The notes below the pieces were generated by a model, which was not told the DNA's origin, ran no database searches, and was given only the letters and a program-made list of their open reading frames with translations. Below are positions 45,008-54,314 of a stretch of DNA of 64,000 nt, in pieces. The DNA is taken from positions 53,196,255 through 53,260,254 of the forward strand of contig NC_134576.1 of the NCBI RefSeq assembly GCF_050947875.1. The letters are read 5' to 3'. This DNA is from Dermacentor variabilis. Its lineage: Eukaryota; Arthropoda; Arachnida; Ixodida; Ixodidae. How positions within the stretch are numbered: the stretch's first letter is position 1; the number at the start of each line of letters is the position of its first letter. The translations under genes and the position numbers were made by a program.

Positions 45008-46311
45008 AGAAGATAAACGTTCTGGCATTCAAAGCAGGGAAGCTTTAGTGTGTAAAAATGAAAAGTAAAGTATTTTCAGAAGCTCTATCCTGTCTCGGCA
45101 CTTTGCCTTAGTAGCTTTCCCGTCTTTGCTAGAAAACGTTCGCCTCAAGTGTAAGGCGAACGTTTACTGAAGATTTACTGAAGCGTGTCTAAAGATGGCT
45201 GGACTGCATAAAAGTTTATCAGTGTTGAAAAATTGTTGTTGATTACGAAAGATTGGAAAGAAAAAATTTCGTCCACCCGAATGATTTTGTAGCGTCGTAC
45301 TACATTCGGGTGGATGACAATTTTTCCCTTTCAAGATACTTCCGCCATGTTGAGGGACTCCGCAGAACCAGTTTCCCATCACGAAAAATTCAGCTTCGTA
45401 TTTATCTAAATTATTACCAATGATTCATTGCAATGTTGCAGGTTTTCTTTGACGGTGAGGAATTCGAAATTTCTAAAAGAAACGTGGCAGAGCTATTGTA
45501 TTGCACATGTATTCAATCTGACACCCTAAACAAAAATAATGCTGCTATTCTTTTCGAATGCCATGACGCATATTGTTTCCCGTGCAACGTTCCTCCTGAA
45601 GCAGTGAAATACCGAACGGTAACAATACGCTGCCAGAATACATGCATAATTGGTTGAAAGTCAGCGTTGCGCCTGTCTCAGTCTGCATGTCCTGTTCTTT
45701 GCGTTGGTGCTTGTTTTTTAGGCAAGCCGAACACATTAGTTTAATTACGTTTGTATTCCAAAGCAGTGACAGATTTATTCTTTAGAGTACGCAAAACAAA
45801 AAGCATAAAATGTGGTTGTTAGTTTTATAACGGCGTCTTTTAGCAGTTTTAATGTATGCCCGCATGGCCAGACATTTACGTTGGGTGGAGAGTTCTAGTG
45901 GTCAAGAGTTGGCATGAAGGAATGTCACTCAGCCCCCTTTTCAACGATAAAGACTTTAAAGAAAGAGTTACCTTTAGATCCACATGGAATAAGATTCTTA
46001 CCGGTAGAAACGGAGGCTTTTCCGTACGACGCTGTAATGCACCTGGGCCTGCACAGTTTGTGGAAAGTTAGAACGCAGTTCAACAATGCTGTTGTCAATT
46101 CGCGATCTACACGTGATCATTTCATTGAATCTGCACAACGGTTCTGGGATGTCCATCGGGCACTCCCTGAATAGCCAACATGGATTGACATGCTAGATAA
46201 ACTTGCAGCATTGAAAAAAATTTAATGTCCTGCCAGCAAAATCCTTGTTGACATGTTTTCGTTTTTGTGTATTGTTTGTGAATGTCAAAGCCGGCAATAA
46301 CGAAAAAAAAA
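45008..46311. other. No gene recognised; one imperfect inverted repeat
   Basis: An imperfect ~29-bp inverted repeat lies at 45255-45283 and 45303-45332 around the core gtNcacccgaatg. Open frames at 45433-45657 and 45856-46071 match no family I know. Confidence 0.45.
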
Positions 46312-46380
46312 TTCGGAGTGGAGCCGTGGTAAGATGCTGGGCTCGGAATGGTGAGGTTGCAAGTTCGAATCCCTGGTGGG
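46312..46380 (+). mobile_element. tRNA-like SINE head, second family
   Basis: gagccgtggtaagatgctgg has an A-box-like core and gttgcaagttcgaatccctg a good B box, spaced as in tRNA genes. A T-rich run follows. It differs from the Ruka-type head. It could be a tRNA pseudogene, but it lacks a pairing acceptor stem. Confidence 0.55.
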
Positions 46381-46839
46381 ATCGTCTTATTTTTCATTTT
46401 TTTTGCTTTTATATTTTTTCTTTTTTGTACTAACAAATTTACGTAGCCTTAAAGAGGTCTGCGTGAATTTTTCATTAAATATTGATCAAGAACTACAGAG
46501 CTTTAGACTACAGGACGTCACATTACAGACAATAGAACGTCAGACAACAGGACGACAGACAATAGAACTACAGAAACAACGTCTCAAAATGCGACAAACT
46601 GAAGTTTCCTGTTGTGTTTTTCAACTGGGTTCCCCGCACACTAAAGCTGACGACAATGACTTCGATGACTACCTAGTTTCCATCTCTTCCAACTTTGCAG
46701 ACCTGACTACCTTCCAGAGCGAACAATGTTGGAACCCTACCTTGAAATACCTACGGCCAGCTGCACGTGAGCCAGCCGGAACAACACCGTTTATTTTCCT
46801 AATTGTTTGCTGTACAAAAAAGTTACTCGGCTGATGGTC

Positions 46840-47960
46840 CTCCATTGCTTCTAGTTGTGCCCGAAAACCTGCGACCTGCGCCCTGCAGTTCTTCGTTCCA
46901 TGCATGGCGATATCACATCCGTCCACCTTGGCATCACACGCACACTACACCGTCTTTGACAGCGATTTTTCTGGCCCAAGCTCTATGAAAACAAAGAAAC
47001 AGTATGTCGCTAGTTGTGCTGTTTGCCAGCGCCACAAGGAAACGACGACGGCTCCAGAAGACTATTTGCAACCAGTTAGGCCACCGACAGTACCCTTTGA
47101 AAGAGTCGGCGTCGACTTGCTCGGCTCGCTCCCAAAGATGTGATTTGGTTACCGACGGATTATAGTATGCGTGGATTACCTTACTCGCTGCACGGAAACG
47201 GCGGCACTTCTATCCTCCACTGCAGCAGATGTCTCTTCATATTTGTTGCATCACGTCATACTCCATCACGGCGCTCCATAGGTTGTTATCAGTGACCGTG
47301 GACGGCAATTCACCGTCGACGTCGTTGAAGAACATTTACGGCTTTGTGGTTCTGCATATCGCCATTCCACTCCTTACCACCCGCAAACCAATGGCCTCAC
47401 GGAACGGACGAATCGAACCCTTTCCAACATGTTATCAGTGTATGCCGCTGCTGGCCACAATAATTGGGACGCCGTCTTACATTTTTAATGTAGGCGTACA
47501 ATAGTACCAAGCACGAAGCTACTGCATATGCGCAGTTCTTTTTGCTGCATGCACGCGCTCCTCAGAGCTTTCTGGACACTATCCTACCTTTATCGTGTTA
47601 AGAAGATCCTTCCATCCCCCAAACTTGGTGTCGTGCTGTAGAAGCACGTCGACTGGCGCCTCTTAGGATGCTGTCCTCTCAAGGCAACAGCAAGATTCGC
47701 TATGATGCGTGGCATATCTCCGGCAGCTTTGCTCCCGGTAACTATGTTTGGTTGTGGACACCTGTTCGCCAAAAGGGAATGTACCGCAAGTTTCTCGGCA
47801 CATACACGGGTCCATCCGTTATACTCACTCACTTAAGTGATGTGAAGTACGTCGTCGCCAAGGTGACATCAAGTAATCGGCGTTCACGTGCGACGCAGGT
47901 TGTTCCCGTGGACAGACTCAAGCAATACCATCACAGGTCCCTTTCACTTGCTCAGTGAGC
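46840..47960 (+). pseudogene. G5 integrase with catalytic triad still visible
   Basis: The zinc domain is partial (VHLGITRTLHR, SCAVCQRHKETTT). FERVGVDLLGSLPKM has the first Asp, VVISDRGRQFTVDVVEEHLR the second, and YHPQTNGLTERTNRTLSNML (about 47379-47440) the Glu. Stops after LPKM and elsewhere break it. The C-terminal domain (GNYVWLWTPVRQKGMYRKFL, VVPVDRLKQYHH) is open from 47668 to 47958. Confidence 0.8.
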
Positions 47961-47974
47961 TCAGCGAGGAAAAA

Positions 47975-48116
47975 TGTCGCACCACTGCGCGACTGAAACA
48001 GTGAAACAAAAATTAGAGCGCGCGCGTTATCTCGGGGTACTCTGCCACGGCTGGGCCTTGCCTATGGCTTCCGCATGGACCTCGCTTCACCTTCTAAATA
48101 AACGTCTTTCGTAACA
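47975..48116 (+). repeat. G5 3' LTR
   Basis: Begins TGTCGCACCACTG, contains a polyadenylation signal AATAAA at 48097-48102, and ends TTTCGTAACA. At 142 bp it is short, like the G1 LTRs. Confidence 0.75.
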
Positions 48117-48129
48117 ATAGGTTTGTCCT

Positions 48130-49200
48130 TTCGTTTCCCGAGCCCGACTTTCGACCTGCGGAAATTGAATTTGCGATCGCCTTTTCAGCCATCACTCTCT
48201 TCACGAGGCCGACACGCCACATATTCTTCGGCTAGTTTAGCGGCTCTGGCTAGTGCTAAATTCCGGCCTATCTTGAACCCAGTACATCACCTTTGCAGGT
48301 AACCAGCTAAGGAGTAATTCAAGTGCAAAGCGCTCAACTACCTTCGCGTGATCACCATGCCCATTTTGCTCCTTGAGACATTCCTCAATGTTTTACTTAA
48401 GCTTATATGCAAATTCTACATAGAACTTATTCCTAGCCTCTTTCATTTCGCAAAACTTCCATCGCAACGCTTCCGCAATAATATACTTCCTCACCAAACT
48501 GGACTTTTCTTTGTAATAAATCAAGGTGCCTCTCTGGTTAAGCGAGCGATTAGTGCCATTGCTTCGCGCGGCTATAGTGTGAGCAGACTGCGGTCACGAT
48601 CCACGGGACAACACCTGGTTCACGTACGTCCGCTCAAAGTTCACCATGAACAAACCAATGTCCTCTCCGAGCATATGGGGCGGCATTACCTCTGTAGCCT
48701 TTAACGATACGCGCTCTCCTGCACTGCTTCCTTCGCCCCTTTGTAGGGTTCACGTACGTCCGCTCAAAGTTCACCATGAACAAACCAATGTCCTCTCCGA
48801 GCATATGGGGCGGCATTACCTCTGTAGCCTTTAACGATACGCGCTCTCCTGCACTGCTTCCTTCGCCCCTTTGTAGGGTTCACGTACGTCCGCTCAAAGT
48901 TCACCATGAACAAACCAATGTCCTCTCCGAGCATATTGGGCGGCATTACCTCTGTAGCCTTTAACGATACGCGCTCTCCTGCACTGCTTCCTTCGCCCCT
49001 TTGTCCCGCTGCTCGAGCGCGTTAAATTTCAATCTCGAGTCGCTTCAATTCCAGTGCGTCCTCCCTTTCCTGATCCGCTTTGCGTTCTTTAGATGACCGT
49101 TCTGCACGTTCTTTCTTTTCTTTGCGTTCCCGTGGTAACGCTCTATTGCTTGACTTTTTGCAGTCTAACTCTCTATAATGAGTTCCATGCACTCCCTAAG
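48130..49200 (-). pseudogene. Ty3/gypsy gag (G6), antisense, with internal triplication
   Basis: On the minus strand the charged segment ERAERSSKERKADQEREDAL (about 49110-49050) is followed by VMPPNMLGEDIGLFMVNFER, the conserved gypsy Gag motif GEDI..FL..FER. After the triplication come LIARLTRE, KFYVEFAYKLKQNIEECLKE, KVVERFALELLLSWLPAKV and YWVQDRPEF, all matching tick gypsy Gag order. In life Gag forms the particle shell. A 130-bp segment encoding the GEDIG region is present three times, which shifts the frame. The LINE-B 3' tail ends it at 49200. Confidence 0.75.
48617..49005. repeat. 130-bp tandem triplication inside gag
   Basis: Three head-to-tail copies start ggttcacgtacgtccgctca at 48617, 48747 and 48877. 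They are nearly identical; the third has catattggg where the others have catatgggg. 130 is not a multiple of three. Confidence 0.95.
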
Positions 49201-49210
49201 ATTGATTAAT

Positions 49211-49266
49211 TAATTTATTTATTTATTTATTTATTTATTTACAAATACTGCAGCCCGGAAGGGCTA
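49211..49266 (-). other. LINE-B 3' terminus: hairpin and TAAA tail
   Basis: The stem AGCCC/GGGCT (49253-49257 and 49262-49266) with a 4-nt loop is followed, on the LINE strand, by gcagtatttg and the (TAAA)n tract at 49242-49211. LINE-A ends the same way. In L2/CR1-type elements such terminal hairpins are thought to be the RT recognition site. Confidence 0.8.
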
Positions 49267-49313
49267 TTGCAGGAGTGGGTGAATACAAAATGTGGAAAAA
49301 ACAAAACAAATCA

Positions 49314-52261
49314 CTATACGAAAGAAGCATATGTAACATGGCTAAGGGGAGCACTCAATAGCATCCCCAAATTCTCTATTTGGTAAACAATGGATGGAAC
49401 CAGGCAGTTCATTCCAGAGTTCAATTGTCCTAGAAAAAAACTGCATTTAAAAGTGTTGGTGCGAGCAAAAAAGAGAGATAAGTTTAAGTCATTGCTGTTT
49501 CTCGTGATAAGGGGCTTTGCACGGGTCAGATATCTGTTAGGGGAAGCATAATGAGGAGAATAAAATAGAGAGTGTAGAAGTTTCAGAGAATTAATGTGAC
49601 GGCGGTGGGAAAGAGGGGTTAAACCGAGTATATTCAGATGAGATGACGGTGAAAACATTCTGCCATAATGGCGGTATATCAAACGAACCGCCTTTTTCTG
49701 AACATGTTCAATTTTGTGGATGTCCGGAATTTTGTAAGGGTTCCATATGGTAGCCGCATATTCAAGGATAGGTCTTACAAGTGTTTTTTATGTAATTAGT
49801 TTAGTTTCTTTGGGGGCGGCACGTAGGGTTCGGGTTAGGTAACCAAGTTTTTTTAGTCCTTTGTTGCTAGTTGTTAGAATATGTTCTGACCAGGATAACC
49901 TTGGAATGAAAACGAGGCCTAAATACTTATATTCATATGCGCGCTGCAGAAAAGTGGATTTGTAGGAGTAATTGAAATACGAGCAATTAGCATGCTTTTC
50001 AACGGACATGGCGACTGAAGAACTTCACTTTGGCCTAGTTGGTATTTAATGCATATCATATTGACCGCAAAAAGGACGGGGACAGAGGGAGAGAACACAT
50101 AAACAGCACGGCCCGTGTTTATGTGTTCTCTCCCTCTGTCCCCGTCTTTGTTGCGGTCAATATGATATGCGACATGGCGACTGTTTTTTTAAAGTTAATG
50201 TTCATTAGCCAGAGTTCGCACCATTCACAAAAACTTATAAAAGATTGATTCTGAGTGTTATGATCGTCAGCTGAAGAATGACATTGTAGAGAACGCAGTC
50301 GTGAGCGTCAAGCCAAATTTTTACTGAAACAGAGCTTGGAATGTCGTTAATAGAAAGCAAAAAAAAGCAATGGCCCTAAAATACAACCTTGGAGCACACC
50401 GGAAGATACTGATGCGTCAGGAGAGTTAAATGAATCAAAAGAAACATACTGTGAACGATCATAAAGAAAACTACGGATCCAGTCAACGAAAGAAGGGTTA
50501 TTAAGGATAAGGCTTAGCTTGTGTAATAGTTTTGGATGTAGTACAGTATCAAATGCTTTGAAGAAATCAATGAAGAGCGCATCTACTTGATGACCTAAAT
50601 AAAGAGCAAAACTGATGTCATGTGTAAATTCAGTTAATTGAGCCACTGTGCTAAAACCAATGCGAAATCCATGCTGAGCGCTGCGTAATATGTTATTAGA
50701 CTCGAGAAAAGTGATAATGTGTTTATAAATTATGTGTTCAAGGAGTTTGCATGTATGAGAAGTCAAAGAAATGGGTCTATAATTTAGAAGAGATTGTTTC
50801 TCTACCAGATTTGAACAATGGAATGACTCTAGCGCGTTTCCATGGACAAGGAAGTGTACAAGTAGATACTGATTTCTCAAAAATCAATGTGAGGTATTGA
50901 CACGTCCAAGGCGCATAACGATGAAGGAACACATTGTTGACATTGTCTGAACTGCAGCCTTTTTTGGTGTCAAGATTTAAAGTAAGTTTCAGGACTCCTT
51001 GCTTAGATATTGTAACATTGTTAATTGCACAGGACATGTTAGTTGTCGTGGAGCAGGAAGGAATTACGCCATTGTCCTCTGTGAATAGAGACTGAAAATA
51101 TTCATTGAATGCTTTAGCAATAGGTCCAGGATCACTTATTTCGGAGTCGTCTAACAGAAATGGCTGGGTGGTGTTTTTCATTTGCGTAATTGAGCTCCAA
51201 AATTTTCGTGGATTATTTTTAATTAAATTAGGTAGAGTGAACTGATAATAAAAATTCTTAGCGGCATCAATTTTTCGACGGAGTTCTTCCTTCCTAAAGC
51301 GGAACTGGTCATTGGTTTCGGCATTCATGTGGCGCTTCCGACGTGCTCTGGCTACTCGGCGCTTCAAATGCAGTATTTCCCTTGTCATCCAAGAAAGGTC
51401 AAGATTTTTCTTTCTTGTTTTTAATGGCACATAGCGCTCTATGCAAGTATGAACAATGTTTTCAAAATGGTGTACTATAGCAGTGATATCACTGGTAGTG
51501 CCTAACCAGGAGAATCTGTCGAATGAAATGCTGAATGTATCAACTATGGACGTATCATCTGCATGATTATAATCATAAAAACTGGTATATTCATAATGGC
51601 GCCTTGAAACTGAAAGATTAATAGTAGCAATAACAGCTTTGCGATCGGAAATACCGTCCGTAATCTCACACTCAAAGCCACATGTAAAGAGCGGTGCATT
51701 TAGAAAAATCAAATCTAGTATGGAGGACTCTCTAGTAGGGTTAGATACAATATATTTCAATCCAATGGATAGCAAAAATTCAAGCAACTCTCTAGAAAGA
51801 GGGACGTTATCATCAGTTACCGATAATGAAGCCCACGAGACGTTAGGTACATAGAAGTCCCCTATGCAGATTAAGTTTGAAGAGCCGAAACCACGCTCTT
51901 GGATGAATGCGTTAAGGATCGTTATTTCATTTGAGGTATATCTGGGAGGTCGATAAAACACACCAATGATTATATTTGTCTTATTAATGTGCACCTTACA
52001 CCAGATCGTCTCGATTTCAAGCGGGGATTGTAGTACAGAAAACTGTAGGTCAGAGCGCAAAAACAAGGCAACGCCTCCGCCTCTGCCCGCTTTCCTGTCT
52101 GCTCTTATGACGTAATATCCTGGGGGAGTTACTTCGCAGTCAAAAATGTCGCTATGCAACGAGGTCTCAGTAACACCGATAACATGCGAGGAATGCGATG
52201 CCACCAAAAAGGAAAAGCTTGAATATTTGTTAGATAGGCTTCTTGCGTTAAGATTTAACAT
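49314..52261 (-). pseudogene. LINE-B ORF2: endonuclease and reverse transcriptase, disabled
   Basis: The first 494 codons are open (52261-50777). Endonuclease: LNLNARSLSNKYSSFSFLVA, VTETSLHSD, then GDFYVPNVSWASL, where the GDFN Asn is Tyr, and GISDRKAVIA, where the SDH His is Arg, so two catalytic residues are lost. RT: NPRKFWSSITQ, CPWKRARVIPLFKSG, a frameshift near 50880-50780, NYRPISLTSHTCKLLEHIIY, FIDFFKAFDTV, LQGCILGPLLF. The YADD position reads DAHD (50309-50298, in KIWLDAHDCVLY). The thumb continues past the foldback as LGLVFIPRLSWSEH and KKLGYLTRTLRAAPKETKL. Confidence 0.85.
50005..50183 (+). mobile_element. Foldback element, copy 3, with 13-bp target-site duplication
   Basis: The direct repeat gacatggcgactg lies at 50005-50017 and 50171-50183. 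The 153-bp insert (50018-50170) has an unpaired end with GGCCTAGTTGGTATTT, then inverted arms gcatatcatattgaccgcaa..gggagagaacacataaac around a short centre (50108-50116). It interrupts the LINE-B RT thumb, so it is younger than LINE-B. Confidence 0.9.
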
Positions 52262-52344
52262 ACAAAGTTTATCCTGCTCGTTAAGTCAAGGATTGTTCCC
52301 CTGGGAGAGCGGTAAATGATGGTGAGTGGTGCGATCAGGAGCTT

Positions 52345-53238
52345 TTACAAGAGAGTTGGAAACAATCTCCCAATTGTAGAGCTGATTATCAATAAACGCA
52401 TGGTCGTGCCTGAGGTGTACCACTGAACCATTGTTACGGAATTGTGCTGTAGCGTCCCATAGTTTCTTTTATGGATGGAGCGCACGTTTGAAGAAAAATC
52501 TTCGGATAAGCGCCACTGAGACCCTTTTAGCTTATAGCCATTCTTTAGAGCACTAATCTTTTCACAAAAATCCAGGAGCTTCACAATGATGGGACGAGGT
52601 TTCCCATCTCTAGGTCTACCAAGCCAATGCAATCGCTCAATTTGAGGAAAATCAAGCTTTAGTACGTCAGTAAAAAGATTCTTAACTTGAGATTGCAGCG
52701 ATTCATTAGTGTCATGCTCAGATTCAGTTAGACCATAAAGAATAAGGTTGTTGCGACGTGAGTGATTTTCTAAATCATCATTTTGGGAAGAAAGTGTGTT
52801 AATAGTTGATGACATTTTCTGAATTTGGCTCTGTAGGTTAAAGTAGTGTGCTGTGCTAAACGTGAGTGCCTGCTGCTCAAGATCAACTATGCGTTTTTCA
52901 ATGGCCTCAAATCGAGCGTCGATAGATTTTCGCATGTCTGCAATATCCTTTGTTATCTTATTTTGCCCGGCAAGAAGCTGAGCGAACATTTCGGATACCA
53001 TAGAGCCAGAATCATATGTTTGAGTGGCGGAGCGTCTTGTAGGACCCGGGTTTCTTTCAATATCGCCACTCAGTAGGAGGCTGCTCATGCAGTAAACAAG
53101 ATCAGCACGTACAGAAATACATGCAGAAAGACATTCGTGTGGGCAACGTATCAGTAATAAGAAGCGGTTGTCAGATCGAATGCAATAGGCGTTCTTAAGG
53201 TAACATACCTGCGTGAAGAAGAGACAACGTTTGCACAT
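52345..53238 (-). CDS. LINE-B ORF1 protein with monomer-derived start, leader and 2A motif
   Basis: I choose the Met at 53238 because it lies 30 nt after the predicted start site in the proximal monomer; the frame is open farther upstream to 53397. This gives 297 codons. Residues 1-57 are a Cys-rich, partly hydrophobic leader (RFLLLIRCPHECLSACISVR). Codons 58-66 read GDIERNPGP (53067-53041), a full 2A consensus. Then come a Ser/Thr linker, a coiled coil (ITKDIADMRKSIDARFEAIE), and an RRM/CTD-like core (NDDLENHSRRNNLILYGLTE, IERLHWLGRPRDGKPRPIIV, LKGSQWRLSEDFS). By family it is an RNA-binding nucleic-acid chaperone. Leader fate after 2A skipping is unknown. Confidence 0.85.
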   Translation of the reverse strand: MCKRCLFFTQVCYLKNAYCIRSDNRFLLLIRCPHECLSACISVRADLVYCMSSLLLSGDIERNPGPTRRSATQTYDSGSMVSEMFAQLLAGQNKITKDIADMRKSIDARFEAIEKRIVDLEQQALTFSTAHYFNLQSQIQKMSSTINTLSSQNDDLENHSRRNNLILYGLTESEHDTNESLQSQVKNLFTDVLKLDFPQIERLHWLGRPRDGKPRPIIVKLLDFCEKISALKNGYKLKGSQWRLSEDFSSNVRSIHKRNYGTLQHNSVTMVQWYTSGTTMRLLIISSTIGRLFPTLL

Positions 53239-53299
53239 CTGGCCTGTATTGCTGCTGCCTTGCCCACTGAAGGGATGAAGCTGTGGCGTGGCTTTTATA
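53236..53299 (-). promoter_or_regulatory. Proximal monomer core promoter: TATA, initiator, start codon
   Basis: On the minus strand TATAAAAG starts at 53299, TTCAGTGGG places an arthropod-type TCAGT initiator with A(+1) at 53268, exactly 31 bp downstream, and the first ATG is at 53238-53236, 30 nt into the transcript. All three are in the monomer; the joined LINE-B body begins at about 53209. The same TATA-plus-TTCAGTGGG arrangement recurs in most monomers, with variants such as ccgtgggc in copy 2. Confidence 0.75.
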
Positions 53300-54276
53300 C
53301 TGAACGGAGCCAGCGTCGTGACTCGTATTAGGGCGCCATCCAGGCTGACGTCACCGGTGGCAGAGGTGAGTACCTTGTCGAATGCAGCGGTGAACATACC
53401 ATGAGTATCTTAAAGGGCGGAGATAGGGCAGTCATCGCGCGCATGCAGGAACATCAGAGCGTGATGACATGTGAGCGGTGATGCATCCACGAAGGCTTTG
53501 TAGTATACTCCGGGAAAGCAGCCAAGCCGGTAAAAAGCTGTGTGAAGAAGAGACAACGTTTGAACATCTGGTCTGTATTGCTGCTGCCTTGCCCACGGAA
53601 GCGATGAAGCTGTGGCGTGGCTTTTATACTGAACGGAGCCAGCGTCGTGACTCGTATTAGCGCGCCATCCAGGCTGACGTCCCTGGTGGCAGAGGTCAGT
53701 ACCTTGTCGAATGCAGCGGTGAACATACCATCACTATCTTCCAGGGCCGAGATAGGGCAGACATCGCGCGCATGCAGGAACATCAGAGCGTGATGACATG
53801 TGAGCGGTGATGCATCCAAGAAGGCCTTCGTAGTATACTCCGGGAAAGCAGCCAAGCCGGTGAAAAGCTGCGTGAAGAAGAGACAACGTTTGAACATCTG
53901 GCCTGTATTGCTGCTGCCTTGCCCACTGAAGCGATGAAGCTGTGGTGTGGCTTTTATACTGAACGGAGCCAGCGTCGTGACTCGTATTAGGGAGCCATCC
54001 AGGCTGACGTCACCGGTGGCAGAGGTCAGTATCTTGTCGAATGCAACAGTGAACATACCATGACTATCTTCCAGGGCGTAGATAGGGTAGTCATCGCGCA
54101 CATGCTGGAACATCAGAGCGTGATGACATGTGAGCGGTGATGCATCCAGGAAGGCCTTCGTAGTATACTCCGGGAAAGCAGCCAAGCCGGTGAAAAGCTG
54201 CGTTAAGAAGGGACAACGTTTGAACATCTGGCCTGTATTGCTGCTGCCTTGCCCACTGAAGCGATGAAGCTGTGGC

Positions 54277-54314
54277 GACGCTGGCTCCGTTTTATACTGA
54301 ACGGAGCCAGCGTC
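54277..54314. repeat. Perfect 15-bp palindrome replacing the usual TATA flank in monomer 4
   Basis: gacgctggctccgtt (54277-54291) is the exact reverse complement of aacggagccagcgtc (54300-54314). Other monomers have only the right arm. The TATA sequence now overlaps the loop and reads TATAAAAC. Confidence 0.9.

Larger units (their letters stand above)
46605..48116 (+). mobile_element. Ty3/gypsy retrotransposon G5, 5'-truncated, with 3' LTR
   Basis: Only the RNase H-integrase linker, integrase and 3' LTR remain. It is related in style to G4 but the sequence differs. Confidence 0.8.

Noticed and set aside
48617..49005. CRISPR-like direct repeats
   Set aside because: Three contiguous 130-bp copies without spacers, inside a retrotransposon gag in a eukaryote.
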